A stretch of 64,000 nucleotides of DNA from an uncultured Pedosphaera sp. Lineage in GTDB: Bacteria; Verrucomicrobiota; Verrucomicrobiia; Limisphaerales; Pedosphaeraceae. The stretch spans positions 33,259 to 97,258 of the forward strand of contig CAIXFN010000093.1 in the NCBI GenBank assembly GCA_903918755.1, in the 5' to 3' direction. The notes below the pieces were generated by a model that was given only the letters and a program-made list of their open reading frames with translations, was not told the DNA's origin and ran no database searches. Positions 41,703 to 50,011 of this stretch are shown here, piece after piece; the stretch's first letter is position 1; each line of letters begins with the position of its first letter. Both the position numbers and the translations under genes were made by a program.

Positions 41703-42670
41703 GTTGGTTTCGGCGCAAACCGCGCAATCGCCGGCATCATGACCGGGGTAATGTGCTGAACGTCAAACTGCGGGCCGATCAGGAGCGGGCCGGACGCTTT
41801 CGCGTTGCCGCCGTTTTGGTCGGGCTGGTGTTCGCCACCGTGTTCGGCTTTTACCTCGTTTGGAACGTGGGGGAATGGGCCATGCAACGGCTGGTCTATG
41901 AGAACAAGTCCTTCGCCATTCGGGAAATCGATGTCCAAACCGATGGCGTGGTCGCCGTGGATGAACTGCGACGCTGGGCCGGGGTCCGGCGCGGGCAAAA
42001 CCTGCTGGCCTTGGATCTGGCCCGCGTGAAACGGGACCTCGAAATGGTTTCTGTGATCCATTCGGTGGCGGTCGAACGCGTGCTGCCCGATACGCTCCGT
42101 CTCCGGATCGCGGAACGTGAACCGGCCGCGCAGGTGTTCGTCGGCCAGAAGGGCGCCGATGGCCAATATGAGATGACCACCTTGCATCTCGATGGCGAAG
42201 GCTACGTCATGGGCTTGTTGCAACCCCGGCAACGGGCGACGCCCCCGACGGAGACCGAAGATTCCCTGCCGCTGATTTCCGGCATCAATCCCAACCTCCT
42301 CGCCCCCGGCCGGTTGGTGAACCTGCCCGAAGTGCGCGCGGCCTTGGATCTGATCGCCGCCTTTGACCGCTCTTCCATGGCCAATGTCGCGGACCTCCGC
42401 CAGGTGGATGTGTCCTCGCCGGAAGTATTGGTGGTCACCACCACCCAGGGCAGCGAAATCACCTTTGCCCTCAACGATTTGGAACGCCAGTTGCGCCGTT
42501 GGCGCGAGATTTACAACGAAGGCCAGCGGACCAGCAAGGCGATCGCCACGCTGGACCTGGCGGTGCCCAATTATATTCCCGCCCATTGGACCGACGCCGG
42601 CACCATGCCGCCGTTGGAGCCCAAGGCCAAGAACCCCCAAATTAAAAGGAGGAAAAATGTTCGATCCTGA
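41699..42670 (+). CDS. ftsQ: cell division protein FtsQ
   Basis: 323 residues. Basic cytoplasmic N-terminus (SWFRRKPRNRRHH), one membrane helix (VAAVLVGLVFATVFGFYLVWNV), a POTRA domain (SFAIREIDVQTDGVVAVDELRRWAGVRRGQNLLALDLARVKRDLEMVSVIHSVAVERVLPDTL, of which the last part is the FtsQ signature) and a beta domain to the end. It anchors FtsB and FtsL in the divisome. Its 3' end overlaps the ftsA start by 14 bases. Confidence 0.9.
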   Translation: MSWFRRKPRNRRHHDRGNVLNVKLRADQERAGRFRVAAVLVGLVFATVFGFYLVWNVGEWAMQRLVYENKSFAIREIDVQTDGVVAVDELRRWAGVRRGQNLLALDLARVKRDLEMVSVIHSVAVERVLPDTLRLRIAEREPAAQVFVGQKGADGQYEMTTLHLDGEGYVMGLLQPRQRATPPTETEDSLPLISGINPNLLAPGRLVNLPEVRAALDLIAAFDRSSMANVADLRQVDVSSPEVLVVTTTQGSEITFALNDLERQLRRWREIYNEGQRTSKAIATLDLAVPNYIPAHWTDAGTMPPLEPKAKNPQIKRRKNVRS

Positions 42671-43874
42671 TTCCACCATTGTCGGGCTGGAAATCGGCAC
42701 CTCAAAAATCTGTGCCGTGGTTGGCGAAGTCAATGAAGCCGGCGCCCTCAATCTGATTGGGGTGGGCCAGTCGAAATCGCGCGGCGTCCGCAAAGGCGAA
42801 ATTGCCGATGCGCCGATCGTTGCCGAGGACGTCCGCCTTGCCATTGTCGAAGCCGAAAAAATGGCCAATGCGGAAATCCGCAGCGTTTACCTGGGGGTCA
42901 CCGGCGGACACATCCGCGGCTTTAATAATCTGGGCGTCCTGCAAGTCGTCAGCGCCGATCGCGCCATCACGAATGATGATGTTCAGGATGTCATCAAAAA
43001 CGCCAAGGCCATCAATCTCCAAAAGGAGAACGTTTTGATTCATGCCGTCCGGCAACATTTCCACCTGGATGGCCAGGATGGGGTGGTGAATCCGGTGGGC
43101 ATGACCTGCACCCAGTTGGAAGTGGACATGCACGTCGTGCACGGGAATTTCAACCGCCTGCAGAATCCCATCAATTTGGTGAAGAGCCTGCAACTGGAAG
43201 TGGAATCCATCGTTTTCAACGGGCTGGCCTCCTCCCTGGCGTTGCTTTCCAACGATCAGAAGGAAATCGGCGCGGTGGTGATTGATCTGGGTGCGGGCAC
43301 CACGACCTATGCGGTTTATGCCGGCGGGATTGTCAAACACACCGGGGTTTTAGCCGTCGGAGGCGATCATGTTTCCAACGATCTGGCCTACGCGCTCAAA
43401 GTTCCCCTCAGCCGGGCGGAGCAACTCAAGTTGGAGCACGGTTCGGCCATCGTCGAGGAGGGCATCAAGGGTAAGACTGTCACCTGCGAAACCGAGTTGG
43501 GTCTGCCGGTGAAAACCATGAACCTCGAACATCTGCGCCGCGTGATGTCCTTGCGCCTGGAGGAGATTTTCCAGTTGGTGGAGCAGGATCTGGCCCGGGC
43601 CCACATGCTCGATTGCCTCCGGGCCGGCGTCTTTCTGTGCGGCGGTGGCTCCCGCATTCCCAACATTCACAAGCTCGCGGAGCGGGTTTTTCAATTGCCC
43701 GCGACGATTGGCAAAACCAATTCTTTTGGCGGCATGAAATCCGCCCTCGATCAGCCGGAGTTCGCCACCGCCATTGGCTTGGTCAAATTCGGATCTTTTC
43801 AGCAAAAGAAGCGCGGCGGCTTCCTGGCCGACGGCATCAAACGCACTTTTTCGGAGTTGTTTAGCCGCAAATAA
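42657..43874 (+). CDS. ftsA: cell division protein FtsA
   Basis: 405 residues from ATG 42657, supported by a strong AGGAGG at 42647-42652 inside ftsQ. Actin-fold motifs: VGLEIGTSKICAVVGEV (phosphate 1), VVIDLGAGTTTYAVYAGG (phosphate 2) and VFLCGGGSRIPNIHKLAE (adenosine). SHS2 domain follows phosphate 1. The C-terminus GGFLADGIKRTFSELFSRK is the amphipathic membrane-targeting helix. It tethers FtsZ to the membrane. Confidence 0.95.
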   Translation: MFDPDSTIVGLEIGTSKICAVVGEVNEAGALNLIGVGQSKSRGVRKGEIADAPIVAEDVRLAIVEAEKMANAEIRSVYLGVTGGHIRGFNNLGVLQVVSADRAITNDDVQDVIKNAKAINLQKENVLIHAVRQHFHLDGQDGVVNPVGMTCTQLEVDMHVVHGNFNRLQNPINLVKSLQLEVESIVFNGLASSLALLSNDQKEIGAVVIDLGAGTTTYAVYAGGIVKHTGVLAVGGDHVSNDLAYALKVPLSRAEQLKLEHGSAIVEEGIKGKTVTCETELGLPVKTMNLEHLRRVMSLRLEEIFQLVEQDLARAHMLDCLRAGVFLCGGGSRIPNIHKLAERVFQLPATIGKTNSFGGMKSALDQPEFATAIGLVKFGSFQQKKRGGFLADGIKRTFSELFSRK

Positions 43875-43882
43875 CGCCCCTC

Positions 43883-45205
43883 ATGGATATGCAATCCTCT
43901 CCTCTCACGGCCACCGGTCCGTTGACCCGCAAGTTTTCGATCAAAGTGATCGGCGTCGGTGGCGCCGGTGGCAATGCGGTTGAGTACATGCTCACGCAGG
44001 ACTTTGCCGGGGTCAGCTTTCTGGCGGCGAACACCGATGTGCAGGCCCTGGCGGGCCTTTCCGTGCCCGACCGCCTGACGCTGGGCGCCAATCTCACCCG
44101 CGGCCTGGGTACGGGTGGCGATCCCGAAATGGGCCGCGCCGCCGCCGAGGAGGATGTTGAAAAAATCCGCGAATTGTGTGCCGGGGCGGACGTGGTTTGC
44201 GTCGTGGCGGGCTTGGGGGGGGGCACCGGCACCGGGGCCGGACCCGTGATCGCCGGCTTGGCGCGGGCCACCGGGGCCCTGGTTCTTGGCATTGTCACAC
44301 TGCCGTTTGATTTTGAAGGTTCCCGCCGTCAGCGCCAGGCCCAAATGGGCCTCCGCGACCTGAAACTAGCCGCCGATGGCGTCATCGCTTTTCCCAACCA
44401 GAAAGTTTACTCAATGGTGGACCAGAACACCAAGGTGCCCGAGGCCTTGCGGTTTACCAATGAACTCCTCTCCCAGGGAGTGCGCGGCATCTGGCAGTTG
44501 CTCACCCAGCCTGGCTTGATCAATGTGGACTTTAACGATCTCGCCGCGGTCCTGCGCAACCGCCACGAGGAGAGTTCCCTGGTCACGGTGGAGGCGTCCG
44601 GTGAGAATCGCACCCATGAGGTGCTGGAAAAACTCGCCAAACATCCTTTCCTGGAGGGGGGGCAGGTGCTTTCCGAAGCCGACGCTGTGCTCGTGAGTTT
44701 GAGCAGTGGACCCGATCTGACCATGGCCGAGGTCAATCGCATCATGGAGCAGATCAACCGCCAGTGCGAAAATGCTCATATTATTATGGGGGCCGGCATT
44801 CAGGAATCCGCGACCGGGCGGCTTTCCGTTACGGTCGTGGCCTCGCGCCGGCGCGATGAGCGTGGCGGCCCGGCCCGGCCGGTGGGCGGCAGTTCCGTTG
44901 GCCGGGAATCCGCGGGGCCAGGGCCGGAAGAATTTGAAAGCGAACTCGCCAATCCCGGGGTGACCCCCCGCACGCCCTCCCGGTATGTCCCGCCGGCACC
45001 CACCCTGACCTCGGAGCAGACTCAGCATCTCCTGAACGCCCAGGGCGGAGGCGGCAAACGGCGCGGCCGGAATAATGCGAAGCAGGGGCAATTGCAGCTG
45101 GAAATTGTCTCCCGGGGCCGATTCGAGAAAAGTGAGCCCACGGTGCATCAAGGCGAGGACCTCGATGTTCCGACCTATGTGCGCCGCGGAGTGGCTTTGA
45201 ATTGA
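43883..45205 (+). CDS. ftsZ: cell division GTPase FtsZ
   Basis: 440 residues. N-terminal GTPase: KVIGVGGAGGNAVEYM, the tubulin signature GLGGGTGTGAGPVIAG and TLPFDFEGSRRQRQA; T7 loop PGLINVDFNDL. Residues about 325-425 are a variable linker rich in Gly/Pro/Arg, and the C-terminal peptide LDVPTYVRRG is the site for FtsA binding. It forms the Z ring. Eight bases after ftsA and the last gene of the cluster, before a hairpin. Confidence 0.96.
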   Translation: MDMQSSPLTATGPLTRKFSIKVIGVGGAGGNAVEYMLTQDFAGVSFLAANTDVQALAGLSVPDRLTLGANLTRGLGTGGDPEMGRAAAEEDVEKIRELCAGADVVCVVAGLGGGTGTGAGPVIAGLARATGALVLGIVTLPFDFEGSRRQRQAQMGLRDLKLAADGVIAFPNQKVYSMVDQNTKVPEALRFTNELLSQGVRGIWQLLTQPGLINVDFNDLAAVLRNRHEESSLVTVEASGENRTHEVLEKLAKHPFLEGGQVLSEADAVLVSLSSGPDLTMAEVNRIMEQINRQCENAHIIMGAGIQESATGRLSVTVVASRRRDERGGPARPVGGSSVGRESAGPGPEEFESELANPGVTPRTPSRYVPPAPTLTSEQTQHLLNAQGGGGKRRGRNNAKQGQLQLEIVSRGRFEKSEPTVHQGEDLDVPTYVRRGVALN

Positions 45206-45206
45206 A

Positions 45207-45241
45207 AACCCCCGGGGCCTCCCGGGAGATTTCCCGGGGTT
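45207..45241 (+). terminator. hairpin after ftsZ
   Basis: AACCCCCGGG and CCCGGGGTT pair around a CCTCCCGGGAGATTT loop right after the ftsZ stop. The stem is strong but no T-run follows, so factor-independent termination is only possible. Confidence 0.4.
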
Positions 45242-45380
45242 GCCCCTCACTCCACGTTCCGGCCCGCCCGGCTTAACGAACTCGTCTTTCCGGATCTTTC
45301 CCTAAAATCGAACCCCAGTGCCTTCCCACCCCCCGGAATTGCCCTTGGTTTTCCCCTCCTGGCTCGGTTATTAATTACTT

Positions 45381-46043
45381 ATGCAAAACCGTCGCGCCGA
45401 AATCCGTCGAGTCACTAAAGAAACCAGGATTGCGCTCAAACTGGACGTGGATGGCACGGGCAAATCAGTCATTCGCACCGGCATTCCATTTTTTGACCAC
45501 ATGCTGACACTTTTCGCCAAGCATGCGGTGATGGATCTGCGGCTCCGGTGCCAGGGTGACCTGGAAGTGGATGCCCACCACACTGTGGAAGACTGTGGGA
45601 TCGCCTTGGGCCAGGCCTTTGTTCAGGCGCTGGGAGACAAGAAAGGACTGCGCCGGTACGGGGCCGGATTTGATCCGCGGAATCCTTTCACTGGTGAGGC
45701 GTATGTGCCTATGGATGAATGCCTTGCGCGGTGCGTGATCGACTTCAGCGGGCGCCCGTATTTGGTCTGGCGCGGGCTGGATGCCAAGGCCTATAGCCGG
45801 TTGGATACCGCGGCCAAATCGCAGGACATGTCGAGCGCCTTCCGGTTCGGTCTGGCCCGCGAATTCTTCCAGGGATTTGCCAATGAAGCCCGGTGCAATC
45901 TGCACCTGGAATTGTTGTATGGGGATGAACCCCACCATATCGCCGAAGCCCTTTTCAAGGCCTTCGCCAAAGCGGTAGATGTTGCCTGTCAACGAGATAC
46001 GCGTATTTTAAACCAGGTTCCGAGCACCAAAGGGAAGCTGTGA
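45381..46043 (+). CDS. hisB: imidazoleglycerol-phosphate dehydratase
   Basis: 220 residues. IPFFDHMLTLFAKHAVMDL, DAHHTVEDCGIALGQAF and DEPHHIAEALFKAFAKAVDVAC carry the Mn-binding histidines of HisB. It dehydrates imidazole-glycerol phosphate in histidine synthesis. Between GLRRYG and AYVPMDECL there are about nine extra residues (AGFDPRNPFTGE) not in usual HisB; the frame is intact. No other his gene is nearby. Confidence 0.93.
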   Translation: MQNRRAEIRRVTKETRIALKLDVDGTGKSVIRTGIPFFDHMLTLFAKHAVMDLRLRCQGDLEVDAHHTVEDCGIALGQAFVQALGDKKGLRRYGAGFDPRNPFTGEAYVPMDECLARCVIDFSGRPYLVWRGLDAKAYSRLDTAAKSQDMSSAFRFGLAREFFQGFANEARCNLHLELLYGDEPHHIAEALFKAFAKAVDVACQRDTRILNQVPSTKGKL

Positions 46044-46083
46044 AAGTGGTTGAATAGGAGGGCAATTCCGCCCGTCGAACCCG

Positions 46084-46686
46084 ATGAAGACAGTGTTGAA
46101 CCATTCTTCCGCCAGTGACAATGAACTGGTGGGGGCGGCCAAAAAGGGTGACATGGCCGCCTTTGAGGAATTGGTGGCGCGGCATCGGGACAAGATTTAC
46201 GCCCGCGCTTTCAGCATGATGCGGAATGAAGACGAAGCAGTGGATCTTTCCCAGGAAGCATGGGTGAAGGGTTGGCAGCGGTTGGCGCAATTTCAGGGTG
46301 ACTCGAGTTTTGGCACCTGGATGACCCGGATCGTCATCAATTTGTGCCTCGACCAGCTCCGCCGCCGGAAACGGCAGCGGACCGAGTCAATCGAAGAAAT
46401 GAGCGAGGAATCGGGCGGGGTCGAGCGGCAGATGCCGGTCGTGACCTCCAACCCGACCGAGCGGTTGGAACGGGCGGAATTGCGTCGCCGGATTGATGAT
46501 GGCTTGAAATTGCTCTCGCATGAGCATAGGACGGTATTGGTGTTGCACGAGTTTGAAGAGATGGAATATAAAGAAATTGCCAAAACCATGGGCTGTTCCA
46601 TCGGCACGGTGATGTCGCGGTTGTTCTATGCCCGACGGAAAATGGCCGTGTTGTTGGCCGGATTGAAAGATGAAGAGTTAACATGA
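46084..46686 (+). CDS. ECF-type RNA polymerase sigma factor
   Basis: 200 residues. Region 2: DNELVGAAKKGDMAAFEELVARHRDKIYARAFSMM, then DEAVDLSQEAWVKGWQRLAQFQGDSSFGTWM. Region 4 helix-turn-helix: EHRTVLVLHEFEEMEYKEIAKTMGCSIGTVMSRLFYARRKM. No region 3, so ECF (RpoE-like). Its stop overlaps the anti-sigma start (ATGA), so the pair is cotranslated and should control the secreted protein gene downstream, possibly itself. Confidence 0.93.
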   Translation: MKTVLNHSSASDNELVGAAKKGDMAAFEELVARHRDKIYARAFSMMRNEDEAVDLSQEAWVKGWQRLAQFQGDSSFGTWMTRIVINLCLDQLRRRKRQRTESIEEMSEESGGVERQMPVVTSNPTERLERAELRRRIDDGLKLLSHEHRTVLVLHEFEEMEYKEIAKTMGCSIGTVMSRLFYARRKMAVLLAGLKDEELT

Positions 46687-47195
46687 AGCACGACGATCAA
46701 CTGAAGTTGCAGGCTTTCCTGGACGGCGAATTGCCCGCCCGCGAAGCCGCCGAAGTGCAAACCTGGCTGGAGCGGGACACTGACGGGCAGGCCTTGCTGG
46801 CCGAGTTTCGCCACACGAATGCCGCGCTCGCCGGGCACGAATCCGGCCTCCAATTGCCCGAATCCCGGGAGTTTTTCTGGTCCAAGATCGAGCGGGAAAT
46901 CAACCGCACCCCGGTGCGGCATACCCCCACCCGTCAGTTTACTTGGCTGTCCCGGCTCCGCCGCCAGCTCGTTCCGCTTTCAGGCATCGCCACGGTGACG
47001 GTGATCTTTTCCGTCGTGGCCCTGCATTCCCTGGGTGGAGCCGGTCGTGGCGACGAGATGGAACTGACCTCTCAGGACATGGGGGCCTATACTTATCGTG
47101 ATCAGGCGAACAAAATGACGGTGGTCTGGTTTTACGATCGTTCCACTGCTCCCGAAGCCGCTGACGAGACCACGGTTCTCCCTGACCCGCAATGA
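46683..47195 (+). CDS. membrane anti-sigma factor
   Basis: 170 residues. N-terminal anti-sigma helices (KLQAFLDGELPAREAAEVQTWLERD) with one membrane helix (VPLSGIATVTVIFSVVALHSLGGA, about residues 98-121) and a short external part. The zinc HxxxCxxC motif of ZAS domains is absent; there is no Cys in the N-terminal half. Location after an ECF sigma gene gives the function. Overlaps both neighbours by ATGA. Confidence 0.8.
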   Translation: MKHDDQLKLQAFLDGELPAREAAEVQTWLERDTDGQALLAEFRHTNAALAGHESGLQLPESREFFWSKIEREINRTPVRHTPTRQFTWLSRLRRQLVPLSGIATVTVIFSVVALHSLGGAGRGDEMELTSQDMGAYTYRDQANKMTVVWFYDRSTAPEAADETTVLPDPQ

Positions 47196-47686
47196 AGCGC
47201 CTTTGCTCCCTTCCGTTGGCGGGGTGGCTGGCCGTAATCGTCCTCGCCGGGTTGGCCGCGCCCGCCCTTTCGGCTCCCGAAGGCTTGGTGGTTCAGGCCC
47301 AGCTCATCTGGGGCACAAACGATCCCCAATCCCCGGATCCCAAACACCGGGACATTGGCCCCGAGTTGTCGGCCAAATTGAAGGCGTCGGCGTTCCGCTG
47401 GAAGAATTATTTTGAAGTCAAACGCCACGTTGCCAGCATCCCGACCAACGAAACCAAGACCCTGATCATGAGTGATCTCTGCAAAGTGGAGATCAAGAGT
47501 CTGGGTGGTGATATGGTTGAGATCAAACTCTTCGGCGAAGGCAAACCGCTGGCCACCCGCAAGGAAAAACTGGCCGTCGATTGGCCCCTGATCATGGCGG
47601 GTGACGCGAAAAACGATACCGCCTGGATGGTGGTGATCCGCAAGGCGGCACCGAACGCCAAATTGGAGACGGTGCGGGCGAATTGA
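47192..47686 (+). CDS. secreted hypothetical protein of the sigma-factor operon
   Basis: 164 residues with a signal peptide (LPLAGWLAVIVLAGLAAPALSA). The mature part (GLVVQAQLIWGTNDPQSPDPKHRDIGPELSAKLKASAFRWKNYFEV and LCKVEIKSLGGDMVEIKLFGEGKPL) looks like a beta-rich periplasmic domain. Its start overlaps the anti-sigma stop. It may sense an envelope signal for, or be a target of, the sigma/anti-sigma pair; no family recognised. Confidence 0.75.
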   Translation: MKRLCSLPLAGWLAVIVLAGLAAPALSAPEGLVVQAQLIWGTNDPQSPDPKHRDIGPELSAKLKASAFRWKNYFEVKRHVASIPTNETKTLIMSDLCKVEIKSLGGDMVEIKLFGEGKPLATRKEKLAVDWPLIMAGDAKNDTAWMVVIRKAAPNAKLETVRAN

Positions 47687-47775
47687 TCCCGCCGGTCTGA
47701 CCTTCGGTTGCTTCCCCTCGGCGCGCCATTCCGGCGCGCTCCTTTTGCCTTTTGCCCCGGCCGTTTTTCCCCATA

Positions 47776-49020
47776 ATGACGGCTGTGACGCTGGTGTCCT
47801 TATTGGCGGGGCTGGGTGTTTTATTGTTCGCCGGCATGAGCTTTTTCTTTGCGCTGGCGGAATCCGCTTTGTTTTCCCTGGGCAAATGGCAGATCCGGCA
47901 ATTGGAGGAACGGTATCCCATGTCCGGCGGGCTCGTCGCGCGTCTCCTCGCGGAGCCCCAACATTTGCTGGCCACCATTGTCCTGGGGAATTCCGTCGCC
48001 AATGCCGCCATCGTGATCATCACGCTTTGGGCGGCGCCCCGGCAGCCCTGGCTCGTCTATTTTGTCCTGCCTTCCTTGCTGGCCCTGATCCTGGTGGGTT
48101 GTGAAGTGGTTCCCAAAACGCTCGCCTTGCGGGCGCCGGAACAATGGGCGGCGCGGGTGGCCCGGCCGATGCGCTGGTTGCTGCGGGCCAGCCAACCCTT
48201 GCGCCAGGTGGCCCAAAATCTCAATGCCGCCATCCTGCGGACGCTCGTTCCCGGAGCCCTGAAACCCCGGCCCGCACTGTCGGAAGCGGAGTACGAGGAG
48301 TTAGTCGATCTGGCCTTTCAACAAGGCACCCTGGCGCGTTCGGAAAAGGAGATCATTCTCCAGATCATCGGCCTGGACCGGCGGACGGCCAAGGATGTGA
48401 TGAAACCCCGGGCGCAAATGTCGGCCATCCCGGACGATTTACCGCTCCCGGAAATGATTGCCGTGGCGCAGCGCAGCCGGCACAGCCGTTTGCCCATGTA
48501 TGACGAGTCCCCGGATACCATTGTGGGGGTTTTGAACGCCCGGGCTTTACTTTTGGATCCGGGGATCGATATGGCGGATGCCATCGAATTCCCTTCCTTC
48601 GTCCCCCAAAGCATGAACCTGCTCCAGTTGCTGAAGAGCATGCAACGCCAGCACCGCGGATTGGCCATTGTCCTCGATGAATTCGGGGGGACGGCCGGGT
48701 TGGTGACGATGCAGGACATTGTGGCGGAAATCGTCGGGGACATTCGGAGCGAGGGGAACCCGGCGGGATTTGTCATGGAAAACCTCGGTCCGGGCCGTTG
48801 GCGGGTCAACGGCACGATGCGTTTGGACGACTTCCGGCGCGAGTATCCCGCGCTCCCCGAGGTTGCGGATGCCGACACGATGGGTGGACTCATGGTCAAC
48901 CAGTTTCAGACCATACCCGTCACCGGGGAGTCGATTCAGTTCGGTGGCCTCAAATTGACGGCCTCCGCCGCGGACGAACGCCGGGTGCGGGAACTCCTGG
49001 TGGAGATCGTCCGCAAGTAA
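47776..49020 (+). CDS. CNNM/CBS/CorC membrane protein, copy 1
   Basis: 414 residues from ATG 47776. CNNM membrane domain (residues 1-170: GMSFFFALAESALFSLGKWQIRQLEE, TIVLGNSVANAAIVII, VGCEVVPKTLALR), two CBS domains (DVMKPRAQMSAIPDDLPLPEMIAVAQRSRHSRLPMYDES; RGLAIVLDEFGGTAGLVTMQDIVAEIVGDI) and a C-terminal CorC domain (RWRVNGTMRLDDFRREYP). Such proteins are linked to Mg2+/Co2+ transport. It leads three tandem paralogues. Confidence 0.9.
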   Translation: MTAVTLVSLLAGLGVLLFAGMSFFFALAESALFSLGKWQIRQLEERYPMSGGLVARLLAEPQHLLATIVLGNSVANAAIVIITLWAAPRQPWLVYFVLPSLLALILVGCEVVPKTLALRAPEQWAARVARPMRWLLRASQPLRQVAQNLNAAILRTLVPGALKPRPALSEAEYEELVDLAFQQGTLARSEKEIILQIIGLDRRTAKDVMKPRAQMSAIPDDLPLPEMIAVAQRSRHSRLPMYDESPDTIVGVLNARALLLDPGIDMADAIEFPSFVPQSMNLLQLLKSMQRQHRGLAIVLDEFGGTAGLVTMQDIVAEIVGDIRSEGNPAGFVMENLGPGRWRVNGTMRLDDFRREYPALPEVADADTMGGLMVNQFQTIPVTGESIQFGGLKLTASAADERRVRELLVEIVRK

Positions 49021-49023
49021 ATC

Positions 49024-50010
49024 ATGAGCCGGGCTTTAATCATTGCCACCGTGGTGGCTGGCGCGCTGGTGCTGTCCTTCCTCTTTTCGGGGATGGAGGC
49101 TGGGGTGCTGGCCTTGAGTCGGCTGCGCATCCGGCAGTTGATGCGGGCCGGGGACCGGCGCGCCCAGTTGCTGCATGGTTTCCTCGAGCGGCCCGAAGAC
49201 TTTCTCTGGACGATCCTCATCGGCAATACGCTCGCCAATTTCGTGGCGGTGGGCCTGGTGTCGCTTCTGCTCATCCGTTGGTTGCGGGCGGTGCCGTGGT
49301 TTCTGGTCCCCGCGCTCCTCGCCGTGATGTTCTTGTATTACGCATTTTTTGAATTGCTGCCCAAAATGCTGTTCCGGCTCCTGCCGAACCGTCTCACGCT
49401 GAATCTGGCGCGGCCATTCCAACTGATCCACCTGCTGTTATCCCCGGTGGTCAGTATCGTCACTGCCCTCTCGCGCGGGATGCAGCGCTGGACGGAGAGT
49501 CGCACTTTTACGGGGCATTTGTTCGGGAGCCGGGAGGAGATGCGTTTGGTGATGCAGGAAACCGCCCAGGGCTTGACCTCCGAGGAACGGTTGATGATCA
49601 ACCGCGTCCTGGATCTGCAGAATCTCACCGTCGGACAAATCAGCATTCCGCTGGCCAAGGTTTGGAGCATCGGGATTCAGGCCCCCTTGCGGGACGCGCT
49701 GCAACTGGCGCGGGAGCACCGGATTTCCCGGCTGCCCGTCTGGCGCGGGGAACGCGTAACCCAGATTGCCGGCATCTTGAGCCTCCGGCCCCTGCTTTAC
49801 CGGTCGGATTTGGATGTGAACCGGCCCGCCGGCGATTTCATCAAACCGGCCCTCTACCTCGAGGAATCCTTGCGCCTGGAGGAGGCGTTGCAACGCATGC
49901 GGAAGAGTGGCGAGCGACTGGCCATTGTGCTCGGGCGGGACCGCCGGGAAATCGGAATTCTGACGCTGGAAGACATTCTCAAAGTGATTTTTGGGGAGGT
50001 CCGGTTGTAG
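49024..50010 (+). CDS. CNNM/CBS membrane protein without CorC domain, copy 2
   Basis: 328 residues. CNNM membrane domain (FLFSGMEAGVLALSRLRIRQLM, TILIGNTLANFVAVGLVSLLL, FELLPKMLFRLLPNRL) followed by a CBS pair (NLTVGQISIPLAKVWSI; ERLAIVLGRDRREIGILTLEDILKVIFGEV). It stops right after the second CBS, lacking the C-terminal CorC domain present in both neighbours. Three bases separate it from copy 1. Confidence 0.88.
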   Translation: MSRALIIATVVAGALVLSFLFSGMEAGVLALSRLRIRQLMRAGDRRAQLLHGFLERPEDFLWTILIGNTLANFVAVGLVSLLLIRWLRAVPWFLVPALLAVMFLYYAFFELLPKMLFRLLPNRLTLNLARPFQLIHLLLSPVVSIVTALSRGMQRWTESRTFTGHLFGSREEMRLVMQETAQGLTSEERLMINRVLDLQNLTVGQISIPLAKVWSIGIQAPLRDALQLAREHRISRLPVWRGERVTQIAGILSLRPLLYRSDLDVNRPAGDFIKPALYLEESLRLEEALQRMRKSGERLAIVLGRDRREIGILTLEDILKVIFGEVRL

Positions 50011-50011
50011 C

